A DNA stretch of 64,000 bases from Phoronis australis (Eukaryota > Phoronida > Phoronidae), in assembly GCA_002633005.1 (NCBI GenBank), contig NMRA01000007.1, positions 1,605,697 to 1,669,696 on the forward strand, given 5' to 3'. Under the pieces are notes generated by a model. The model saw only the letters and a list, made by a program, of their open reading frames with translations, was not told the DNA's origin and searched no databases. Each line of letters opens with the position of its first letter. Positions within the stretch are counted from its first letter, which is position 1. The position numbers and the translations under genes are program-made. This document shows, piece by piece, positions 33,712-43,733 of this stretch.

Positions 33712-35039
33712 GCAAAACGAAGACATCAACTTTCATTCGGATTTAATAGACGAGTCTCTGACACTGCACATCGTCTTTAGCGCCATGGCAATTAATGGCC
33801 ATAGACTAGAGCAACAGTCGATATTTCTTACCAACTTATCGCATCCAATGAATGACCATTCTTCTTAGAAATAAACACGGTGGGCGCGTGGTGTAACTGT
33901 TGGTGGTTGCTGTTATTTCCAAAAATACGTGACTGCTCTGGGGAATAAGAGAGCCGTGCTTCAGCAAATGCCAGCAGCGATATCCTCATTTCAATCAGAC
34001 GAACTGACAACATAAGACAGTATGACTTTCAAAGAAATCCTGAAGCTCCTGCACAGAGTCAAATGGTCCTTACAACTATACTAGGCCTAACCAAAGCCCT
34101 CAAAATATAGGTCTACCGATAGTTTACTAGATTAGTGGAGCTGGAATACCATATAAGTTCAAGCAAGTTGTTCTAGACGAGTTAACAGCCGCAAAACTCG
34201 ACACTAAGTGTCACACCTGTCACAATGAAATGACCACCCCAGAACGTGCAAAACCTGACGTGCAATTGCCGTAAAACAATCTAAGAACAGGCTAATTTGA
34301 TAAAATAATATTTTCGTGCCGAAAATTGCCCTTATTGTCATGACTAACGATTATAAGGTACTAGCGTGCCTTGTCTAAAAATGTTACATGCAATGCCCTG
34401 TTTGTGACGATAGATGAAGCCCTGTTAATCTCATTCGCCATCCTACAAATGCTATATGAAACCAAGTGCCATCTCAAACATCTCTCATCTGAGTTGTGAG
34501 CCAGAGATGATACCCCAGAGATTTAAAGGTAGTTCACAACTCAAAGTGTCGAAAACGTCGACGTTCGTTGGTTGTAATGTTGATGAAGAAGACAACCACA
34601 TATTTTAAAAATCTACAGATGATTTTAATCTTAAAACATTGAAAACAAATCAATGGCATACCACTGAAAATCGTACCGTAAACTGATGAGCGGTATTGTA
34701 GTAATTTTAAACATACAAGATATGACCTGTTTTGACTTCTCATCCCAGTAACGAGTTTTAATTTCGCTGCAATGAGTTTTGGCTAGGCGCAAAAACTTTA
34801 AAAATTTCCGCGACAAAATTATTTTCATAACTAGCTAGTTTTAGTGACTAACTATTCTAGTTTGTCATTCTAACTTTAAAATTTTGCATCTAAACATGTA
34901 TAGGAACACTTTGATTTTCCTTAATTAAAGTTAATTTTGATTTTGACTAACATCTAGTCGCTAAAATTGGAACTTGCTCTACTGAGCAACAGCTGTCACT
35001 GAAAAGTATGTCACACCAGGGTAGAGTTCAGTAGCTGGC
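33712..35039. other. Intergenic, no recognised gene
   Basis: Upstream flank of the ASB-like gene. A 5' UTR exon could be present but cannot be recognised. Minus-strand frames near 34.5-34.8 kb are low-complexity. Confidence 0.4.
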
Positions 35040-35135
35040 TCACGGCTAGAAAAATGTAGCCAAAATCACGTATTCTCATTAAAATACAAAGGCAACATCT
35101 CACGTAATCTCACGAGGCCCAGCAAACTGAACTCA
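35040..35135. mobile_element. Palindromic MITE family C, fragment
   Basis: AATCACGTATTCTCATTAAAATACAAAGGCAACATCTCACGTAATCTC-like order (in pieces) matches one arm of the 24.9 kb element with about a fifth of the bases changed. Only one arm is visible. Confidence 0.55.
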
Positions 35136-35439
35136 ACCCAGTTTAGTGTACACATTTGAAACATACCCAATTATCTGCATTGTAGAGGTTGTGGAATGGA
35201 CACGGTCCACTACTGAAATTGAACTCTTCTAGAGTTTGGAATTTGTATTGTGGACAACACTGCTATCACTTGTGTCATACTAATATACCAAAACTTGACA
35301 TGTGTAGTAACTTCCTTAGCATATGTAGTATGTAAGCAGCACCTGGTATGCTTTTAAGAAAACATTAACATTTCACCTTTCATACAGACACTATAAACAA
35401 TATGCACCAGAAGTTGAGACCATGAATAGTCAATGCTGA

Positions 35440-35747
35440 AGTTGTGAGTGGCTGTACAAACATGTGGATTGGTATGACGTCATACCCACTGGCGTGTGCA
35501 GTATTAAAAATGGTGAGTTACCGATTTTGGGAACTGAACGAGAGACTGCTAAAAAAGAAAAAGTTTGATACCTGGAGTATTTGCTCGAGTTGGAAGGAAC
35601 ACACCCACTGCTTCCTATGGCTAAGGTGTTCCTCTATGACTATGCGCAAAAGGTATTTATAACAACCTAGTATTGATGTTTTAGTCAATACGAGGCATAA
35701 TTCGCCGAAAATCTTCCGGCGTATGAAGCGTCTATAGGAGCTTCACC
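35440..35747 (+). repeat. Dispersed repeat family D, copy 1
   Basis: Collinear with 55.49-55.75 kb: GATTTTGGGAACTGAACGAG, GAGTTGGAAGGAA, TGAGGCATAATT and TATAGGAGCT are shared in order. No coding frame is preserved between the copies. Confidence 0.8.
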
Positions 35748-35839
35748 GTCTCTACTGCGGAGCCAGTAGAGACAGGGGTCACTGACACTGTCTCTACTGT
35801 GGAGCCAGTAGTGACAGGGGTCACTGACACTGTCTCTAC
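35748..35839 (+). repeat. 42-bp tandem repeat, 2.2 copies
   Basis: The unit GTCTCTACTG(C/T)GGAGCCAGT plus 22 bases (ending CACTGACACT) is repeated twice with two differences, followed by a partial GTCTCTAC. Confidence 0.9.
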
Positions 35840-35843
35840 ATAG

Positions 35844-36633
35844 AGTACCTAATTATCGGACGGACCTAAATATCGGACATTTCATAAAATCTTACTTGAA
35901 GCATAATCTGAGAATTAAATGACACCAATTTTTGTTCTGCTGTAATGCATTCAATGTAAGGCACTGTCTCGTTTTTTTACAGTTGCCATGTTTTGATTTC
36001 ACCGAGAGAGGGTGCAGTTTAGACCCCCAAGTCAGCCTAAAATGGAAGATCGCATGAATAGGTTATAAAAGTTGAAAACAAAATCTTTTTCCACTATGAA
36101 ATCATCTCATTGAACTGACAATATGTCACTGTTTCATTTTTTCATTAGCTTTCAAACTCAAGTCAAACCCTGCCCGCGCACGTGTGGGTGTCATATCAAG
36201 AAGGCAAAGAGATACTAAAAACTGCATTGAGTTTGCACATGCTTTATTCGTCTGCACTGAATCATCGAAACGACTTGGGCAGTCATCAGATTTCATTTTA
36301 TGGATAACTTTGTTGTGAATGGAGCTGTGTTCTAGCAGCATGTATGTCAAAACACTCGAGCTGAAATTTGGCAACAAGGTGCCCACGGCCATTACTTGGT
36401 TAGTCAGTTTTCCGCGGTGTGGCGTATGGGGAAACATGGTGTCCGAGGGTTTGTTAGTTGTATTTTCTAAAGATCAATCAGAACATAAATGTGGCTTTCG
36501 GTGACAAGATATTGTAACAGAACAATTCCGTAAAGGCAAGTCTTTATTTCAGCAAAGAATTTACAACCGTCCGTAGTATTTTCAATTAAATATAATGCAA
36601 AATGTGGCAAAACGTCCGATAATTAGGTTACTT
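35844..36633. mobile_element. DNA transposon relic with GTACCTAATTATCGGACG ends
   Basis: GTACCTAATTATCGGACG at the left and CGTCCGATAATTAGGTTAC at the right are inverted repeats about 790 bp apart. A minus-strand 103-codon frame (36,126-36,437) lies inside but has no recognised transposase motif. A related end, GTACCTAATTAT followed by TTTCGGACAT, occurs near 53.9 kb. Confidence 0.65.
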
Positions 36634-36657
36634 AACTGTATAAATTCCTAGTTGAGT

Positions 36658-36775
36658 CCACAGGCGTCCTCAGCTTCTGATCGTCCCCAATACACTACAC
36701 TATATGTAGTGTATCCCCAATACACTACATATAGTGTAGTGTATTGGGGACAATCAGAAGCTGAGGACGCCTGTG
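36658..36775. mobile_element. Near-perfect 118-bp palindrome
   Basis: Arms of about 56 bp, starting CACAGGCGTCCTCAGCTTCT, with a single mismatch and almost no loop. The centre is CACTATATGTAGTGTAT and its mirror. It looks like a young fold-back MITE or a replication-generated inverted duplication. Confidence 0.9.
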
Positions 36776-38500
36776 CTGTGCCTGTGGTTGAGTCAGTCAG
36801 TTGAGACAGCGCCAGTAGCACTGCCTTACTAAACGCATGTTCAAGAGCAGAAATACCAATAAGTTGCCGTTCAATAACTTGTTGAACATACCGGTCTTGT
36901 TTTCAACGGCGAAGCATGAGTTTCTTTCGTCTGAGAAGGTCTTTTCTTGGGAGATTTTGGTGCTTGAAGGACAAACTGACCTGACCCAGATGCGGCCATC
37001 ATTCAACAAACGCACCTCCACATTTGAAGACCACAGGTGCGCCGTCTGTGGTGAACGTCGCAAGTCTCGGTTAGGGCCATTCAATCCACTCTCGTTGTAA
37101 AACGAAGTCAATGTCTCATGGGTGATGGTACGCAGAAATGATACCGGGCCTGCCAGAAAAAACGTTTCCTTCTCTGTCTTTCAGACGAGTCTTGCCTGTG
37201 GTCTGGCCAACTATTTAGATAAGAGCATTCGTGTGACGTGGTAGGCTTACTGTCCTCATGAACGAGGTTTTCCTAACATCATCGGCCACGGATCAGTTGA
37301 ATCAAAACTTGCAGCCCTCTGTAACTATAAGTCTACTACTCACAGTGGCCTGGTATTACGATTCGATGCATGCGCGCACCCAGCCTTTAATATGGGGGGA
37401 TCGAGTTTCCGAAGGTATGGACCTGGCGACAAAAGCAGCCGCGAACTTGAACTAAAAAAAGCGGGTACCACGTCCAGAGCTGCGTGCGTTTGTGCCTTTT
37501 TAGAGGACCTTTTGTCTCCTTTTCTCGGACTTTTTGTTTCTCTGGCTTCGATTCCGCATCCCCATCACCTCGCCACGCTTCGTGAAAAGTTTTTTATTTC
37601 GAAAAGTTTTTTTTTTCAATGTCAGCTTTGGGCCACCGTAGTGTTATACTACTGAGCTTCTGTTTCGTTCCCTTCATTTCGCAACGTTTCATTTCTTCAT
37701 TAAAAGAGGAAGGCCTTGTTTCTTGTAAAACACATACAAAAATGAAAATTTGATAAGAAGCGTTTTGGAGAACAGTGCATGAAAGAGTTTCATATGAAAA
37801 CCATCAGCCATTTCTTAAATATGACGTTAGCCAAATTTTGACATTTTTGTAAGGTCTTGCATACTGGCCTTAAATTTACGTTTATATTCATATGTGTATT
37901 CTACAACTGAAAAGCAAAAAAGAAAGAACTACTGACAACCTGATAAATAATGCGAAAAAGACCAGACATCATTCATTCATCAAATTCCAAAGCACCGTAT
38001 AAACCATTTGGAGTAGTTCCACACCCATAGGCGTACATTAACACATTTGGGTTCAATACGCCGAACAAGAATATTTTGAAGCTTTTCAGGTGGAGGCGTA
38101 GTGAAAATAAAAAAACTGTGTTACAAAAATTCCCCGTCAAACCACGGCAAAAATAGCTCTTATACGCTTATTCATAACAGTGACGTCATGTTGATCAACT
38201 TTCAGATTGATAGTTGCGACTCCGTCATTTTTACCAGCAGCTAGTGGACGGACCACGTCCGTCGCTTACCCATCACGTTGCAATGCTTCACGTTAGTTAT
38301 GATGGTTTGGTTTTCTGTTTTAAGGACATGTTCGCCGTCGTTGTTTAGCTGTCGATGTTGAACTCAAGCGTCTTCGGGGTTCTTGGTCATAAAAGTAACA
38401 GCGGCATTTATTGTTGTCCCATGAACAAGAAAGGACTCGGATGTCACTTCATGAGTACTGCACGGAAGTGCCTTGGGGACCAGTGGTGATGTGAACAGCG
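36776..38500. other. Intergenic, no recognised gene
   Basis: Overlapping frames of about 100 and 87 codons on opposite strands (36.8-37.1 kb) and one at 37.39-37.66 kb show no family resemblance or splice sites. Confidence 0.4.
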
Positions 38501-38504
38501 ACGT

Positions 38505-38650
38505 AATGGGTCAACAAAAGGCAACAGTCTGATATAACGTGCCCGTATTTTGATAACCAGTTTGATGCCCGTTATTTAGTGGAGAAAACTGGTTCTCAAA
38601 ATTAGGGCACGCAATATCAGACCATTACCCGACAAAAGACCATTACAGGA
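38505..38650. mobile_element. Palindromic MITE family E, copy 1
   Basis: GTCTGATATAACGTGCCCGT, ATTTTGATAACCAGTTTGAT and their mirrors CTGGTTCTCAAAATTAGGGC, ACGCAATATCAGAC form two arms of about 45 bp. The ends carry TAATGGGTCAAC / CATTACCCGAC. A diverged relative lies at 53.65 kb. Confidence 0.75.
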
Positions 38651-38731
38651 CGTGATGGACTACCACGCAGTCGCTGTTGGTAAACTCTGTAGCCATACAT
38701 GTAATACGAGGAAGAGGTTAATCACTCGAAA

Positions 38732-39004
38732 CAGGGGAGAATCCAGGATTTTGAGTTAGGGGGGCCAGGGCACAGGAATAACCAGAATTTCGCCACATGC
38801 CGCACGCCCAGCCTAAAATGTAGGGATGCAGGATGCAGCGAGGGGGGTCTCGAATTTTTGGTTTGGGGACCAAACTTAAAAAAAACGGGAAACGTTTTTT
38901 TTTTTCAAGGCCTATGCATTGTACATTGTACTGCCAAATGGTATGTGGGAGAATTTTCGTAGGGGGCCATGGCCCCCTCATTGGTCCCCCTAAATCCGCC
39001 ACTG
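38732..39004 (+). mobile_element. hAT-like MITE, complete 273-bp copy
   Basis: Starts CAGGGGAGAATCCAGG and ends TAAATCCGCCACTG. It contains the family blocks ATTTTGAGTTAGGGGGGCC, ACTGCCAAATGGTATGTGGG and GGCCATGGCCCCCT. The flanking eight bases differ, so no target-site duplication is seen. Confidence 0.75.
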
Positions 39005-39189
39005 CAAAATGCACAAATGTTGTCCCTTGCTGGTTATCTTCCTGGTAATACCGACTCCCCATCAGGATACCTTGTTGACGATTGACTCGTGCGCCAGAAA
39101 TAAGGCCGGCCGGCCCGGAAGGCGATCCCGAGCTTCGAATATGATCTGCAGAGGGGTACCATAGAAATTACCTGCACGGCGAGCATCGC

Positions 39190-39515
39190 CTGTTACGCGC
39201 GAACCATCTAAACTTATGAATCATGCATACGAACCCATGAATCACGCACACGAATAAATATCGTCCGCACGAACCACAGAAATCACACATGTGACGAACA
39301 CGGCGCACGAGCATCCGTATCATACGCACGAACCACCACAAACGATCATCGCACGGACACTTTAGTAAAGTGTCCGTGCGTGTGATTCAATACTCGTACG
39401 GTATGATTTTGTGTTCGTATGTATGTTTTTTGTCCGGTCGTATATGCTTGATTTTTGGGTTCCTATGCATGATTCATAGGTTCTGCTGTTTGTGCGTATG
39501 ATTCTATGATATTGC
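39190..39515. repeat. Imperfect palindrome built from an ACGAACCA-type repeat
   Basis: The left half is a degenerate array of CGCACGAACCA and GAATCACGCA pieces; the right half carries their complements (TGATTC, GTTCGTATG). The centre, 39,351-39,379, is an exact 13-bp arm hairpin GCACGGACACTTT with a 3-base loop. Confidence 0.8.
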
Positions 39516-40699
39516 ACGCCTGGTCTGCGTTCGAATTTTTTACTATAAACATTGTTTTTTTAAATTATATCAAATGTGTAGGCACCCCAGGATCAGGAGG
39601 CACGTCAGTTTTGAGTTACCACACATCGGGTATTGTTTGCGCGTGACCGAACAAGCCACAGCCAGCAATAGTTCTTCGGAAGAAGACCGCTTTCCATGAC
39701 AGTCGAAACCTAAATGGTCATTAAAATCTTCCTACTCGTAATAAGATAACCTGAATTACTGAACGAAAATAAATTTTGGTGACAGGATCTGATGAGTAGA
39801 GCTGTCGCTATCGGTCGCCGGTCGGTGCGTGAATTTCTGAATTAATCGTCACTCAGCCTCCCCCCGGCCCCCCCGGAAGTCGCCGCTATGGGCCGACCAT
39901 CGGCCGGGACTGAACGGATTCTTGCCAGTCAAGTGCAATCGATGAAAACACCTCGAATGATTATTATTACAACTTACGCCTTGAATTACCCTTAATTGTA
40001 CTTATTATCCAAACATTCAATGAAGTGACGCAACCGGCAGTTTGTCACTTCTCGAACACAATACAGGCAAATTGCCCCCTTCAGCGTTTCTCTTCCATTC
40101 ATACACGAGGATCTATAGTAATCTATTGGACGTATACACTTTACTTGGACAAAGTTTTACTAGAAAATATTAGACGGTAAGTCAACCACCACTATCGCTA
40201 ACCATATCTTTTGTTTGCCATCTTTCAACAAAAAATGCTCAAAATCAAGCATGCGAAGAAGAGGTAGGTAATTCATCAAATATCAATCTTTTGTTGATTA
40301 TTTCAGTTACTGCATCACTGAATAAGGCTCTACCATGGTTATTGTTGTATCCTGAGTCCTACCATGAATACAGTCATTTTGACATATTAAAAGTTTTACC
40401 ATTCCTGTATATATTTTGTTGTCAAAATGCATAAAATCTTTCGATACCAGAAGTGAAATGAGTAATTATGTTCCAAAAATGGCGAAACGTTGATGAGGCC
40501 ATTCCGACGACATCTCGTGTGAAACTTTTGCGTCTATGCAAAGGTGACTGGGCGAACAATTAAATCGATTGTATTTCTTAAAATATTTGTTATTCATAAG
40601 TATTTGATAATTTGAAATTTATAGGTAACTGAGACCCCGCAGGTGTGTGCATTTAGCCAAAAATAGCTACAATACTATAGAATTTTTCACTCAATAAAA
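39516..40699. other. Intergenic, no recognised gene
   Basis: A short C-rich tract lies near 39,858-39,875. Nothing else is supported. Confidence 0.4.
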
Positions 40700-41090
40700 G
40701 TATCTATATATTCTGAAAGTAGGAAGCCTGTACAATACGAATTTTGACTTTGTACCGACCAGATAGTAATTAAGTCACTTGAACATGTCTTTTTAGTAAA
40801 ACTAAACGAACAAGAAACGTACGTCTTTAGCAAAACTACGGTATCAATAACATGACCATTTTTTTAAATATTGACAGTAAAAACACAAAAACAAACAGTT
40901 GCAATTTTCTAAAGTACAATAGTTTAATGAAAGTTTTGACTTTAATTTCTTTCAAATCATACAAGTCTTGCTTCTGTAGCTCTGCCGTGCAGAAGTGGAA
41001 CATTTTTAAAAACAATTCCGAACTGCCTTTCGGAGAATCTGATCACTCAGCCATTTTTGAGATACCGCGTTTCGAAGTTAGCCAAATTTG
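40700..41090. repeat. Dispersed repeat family B, copy 2
   Basis: Shares TTTTGACTTTG(T/A)ACC, TTAATTA/TAATTAAGTC, CATGTCTTTT and AACGGTATCA/TACGGTATCAATAACATG blocks with 48.93 kb and more weakly with 19.5 kb. Diverged; the open frame here is not conserved. Confidence 0.6.
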
Positions 41091-42560
41091 AAATTTTTCG
41101 AGGGTCCCACGTAAAGTCTATTGGACAAAGGACAACTTTGTTTTGCAGCGTTACATAAATGAAGTGGGATAAGTTTTTTGTTTCCTTTTGTTATAAAAAT
41201 ATGTCTTATCAAGTATATCACACTATTCCATGTTATAAAGACACCTCCGACACTAAATTGGGTCGTTCAGTCTCAAAATTCTAAGCTTAATTTCCCAACG
41301 GAACTCAGAGCGTAACATTTGATGTTGTTTCATACTCGTCTGTCGTTATTATTATCGGATTTGGATAGTTACGTCTCTCTCCCAGTCGGTCTCCGCCGTC
41401 GTGCTGTGCGTTTCAATGAGCTTGAACAAAACTTTGTATTCAGGAATTAAAGCTGTAGTTGTGCATTTCTGTCAACGAATTTCATCGTGCGGAATGCGCA
41501 GGATTATGCTACAAAAGCAACTGCCATTTAAAAAGCTCCCGCCACCGATTCTCTGATCTGTTTGCAAGATATAAAGGGAGGAAAATACAAAAATGAATAC
41601 TTAATTGTGACTAGAGGGCATCTCAACCAGTCGGAACTGTCAAAATGACCATTAGTGGCATGAAATATGGTCCTCGGGGTGAAACTTTGTCACCGAATTA
41701 GGGGTATTCATCGCCGCCCTGTGTAGAGTTAAGGCATGTGGGTCTGGTGGTTATTTGTACTGCAGGTTTGGTATCTGCTAGTCCAGGACCATACTGAGAA
41801 TTTTAATGCGCGATCATGATCTGTTTCCATTCATGCTAAGAGATCGGCAAAATTTCGTGTAAATTCTTCTCTAAGAAAAATTAGTTTCAGCGTTGAGTCG
41901 ATTATTGAACTGTGAACTTACGAGCAATTTACCCACAATTCCACTAGCTGTCATCGAACCAACTGAGAGCGTACGGTGATATCTCGGACTACATCAGGTG
42001 GTTTCCCGCAGGTGGCCGGCCTCGAAGACTCACAATCGGCCAATATGGTTCTTATAAAAGACAGTGTTTTTCGGATAACATCGTGATATACATGTCTTTA
42101 ACAATACAAAAGTATGACTAATTGGCCCTCAAACAAAATTTGATGTTCGATAGCACACAGTCTGTCGAACATTTCCAACAGAACAGTCCATAGTTTTTCA
42201 CACGGAACAGTTTTTGTAATTTCATCCAAAGTATCCTCGTCGTGCCAGGAGGCAGGTGACGTCTAAACCTTCTACACCGTGGAAGTTTCGCCTGGCAATG
42301 CCCGTTTCCAACGCCCACAGCTACAAAGCCGATACACAATAGGTCGCAAATTAGACGTCATAACTACCAATACGAGCTTCGCATACTCGATACTTAATTT
42401 CCTAAACTGCTTTGCTTGAATAGATAAATACATGTTTTAAATGGTCAAGTAGCGGTTGAACACAGAAGCGCAACAAATATGCCGCGGTCATAAAATATAA
42501 GAAATTATTGGTTATGAGGTGAAATGGTCAGAGGCTGCTGTAAATCTTTGACTGGTGGAG
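41091..42560. other. Intergenic, no recognised gene
   Basis: A minus-strand stretch at about 42,120-42,265 reads SWHDEDTLDEITKTVP and KLWTVLLEMFDRLCAIEHQI without a stop after a TTTAG, but no partner exon or family was found. Confidence 0.35.
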
Positions 42561-42593
42561 ACGTCCTGTTTCATTAACCATGACAACTTGTCA

Positions 42594-42632
42594 CCCGGAA
42601 TCGAACAAGGTTTGTTGCTACTAGACTACAGT
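42594..42632 (-). mobile_element. Shortened tRNA-like relic
   Basis: Minus strand TAGTCTAGTAG (42,628-42,618) fits an A box and TGTTCGATTCC (42,607-42,597) a B box, but only 21 bases separate their starts, so the anticodon arm is missing. Probably a degenerate SINE or tRNA pseudogene. Confidence 0.3.
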
Positions 42633-42821
42633 TGTCGAGTATTTTCATATTTTCCTCTCTCTGATCAACCCTAAGTTCCTCGTCGCTATTGATGGTGACC
42701 AATTTTTGTAATTACTCACCTGATTAAAAGATTCGTTGGAATACATGTTCAGAGAATACTTTTCACAAGTATTAGCGTCTTTTGAAGTTTCTTGTCCACT
42801 TGTACACATTTTTACATTGGG

Positions 42822-42990
42822 CATTTCACGACGTTTCGACTAGAAATTTTTTCGAACCCCGCCGATTTTAATGGTTTTCGATCATTATCATTATCTACAG
42901 GTTTTGTAAATGATTGTTATTGGTTGGCATCAAACCCAGGATCTGCTAAATCCCATTTGATGATGTCACCACTGGAAACGTCGTGAAAAG
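42822..42990. mobile_element. Inverted ACGACGTTTC motif pair, possible hammerhead relic
   Basis: TTTCACGACGTTTCGAC at 42,823 faces GGAAACGTCGTGAAAAGTC at 42,972. Just before the second lies TTGATGATGTCACCACT. This order, CTGATGA then GAAAC, recalls hammerhead ribozymes carried by Penelope-like elements, but the core C is T and stem II is not intact. Confidence 0.35.
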
Positions 42991-43378
42991 TCTAATATTA
43001 GCCTACGAGTCGGAGGTAGCAGCAAATCGATCAGAGTTAGGTAATTTCACAAGGGCAGCACTTCAAAGACGAGGTTCCGGGTCATCGAAATATACAGAGT
43101 GCTGTCTCGAGATGACAATGGCATTGTCCCATCGAATAAAGCATGCGCAGACTTCAGTCACATATCATACTGACGTTGTAAAGGCTTCATAGTATTTTAT
43201 GTGATACATGACCAACTATCCATGCCAGTTGTGTATTTCTGCAACAGAGCAAATAAATGTGAAGAAGTAATGTCACATATTGTGTCCCGGTGTCACACTA
43301 CGGAGGTTGTACTGTACACTTAGAAATTGAAAAATGCTTTTGTTGTCGTCGTAGGAGCCCACTTCGGCAGATGCTGTC

Positions 43379-43733
43379 ATGCCACCGAAGGAAAGACCGC
43401 CATCCCAGAGTAAGACGTACAACCAGAGTGCTGGTGATCACGGCAAAGCAGAGGCAAGAAACGGCACATCTCGACATGATGTCGGATCTCAGACTTTCTT
43501 AACACAACTTCACGAATCACCAGCCGTATTGGGACAGTTGGCTAAACAGCAGGAAAGCGATCAAATTGATTTAGAAAACACTAGTCCGTCTTTGAAACAA
43601 TGGGCAGAGGAGTTTTTGCGCGACTCTGATGATGTGAAACAGCCAAAGGAAAACATCAACTATGCTGAAGACATCACATTGGAAACTGAGAATGATGCTG
43701 GTTACGACACAGACGCAGATAAAGATATCGATG
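43379..43733 (+). CDS. LRRC74: LRRC74-like exon 1
   Basis: 118 codons plus one base; donor GATG|GTAATA. Hydrophilic, Gln/Asp/Glu-rich, ending AGYDTDADKDIDG. The open frame continues past the donor, but the phase and family continuation fit exon 2. An untranslated exon may precede it. Confidence 0.75.

Noticed and set aside
36797-37111. Overlapping 87- and 104-codon frames on opposite strands
   Set aside because: No family resemblance, splice signals or codon pattern on either strand.
42120-42265. Minus-strand stop-free stretch with LWTVLLEMFDRLCAIEHQI
   Set aside because: Only one weak acceptor and no partner exon; resemblance to helical domains is too vague.
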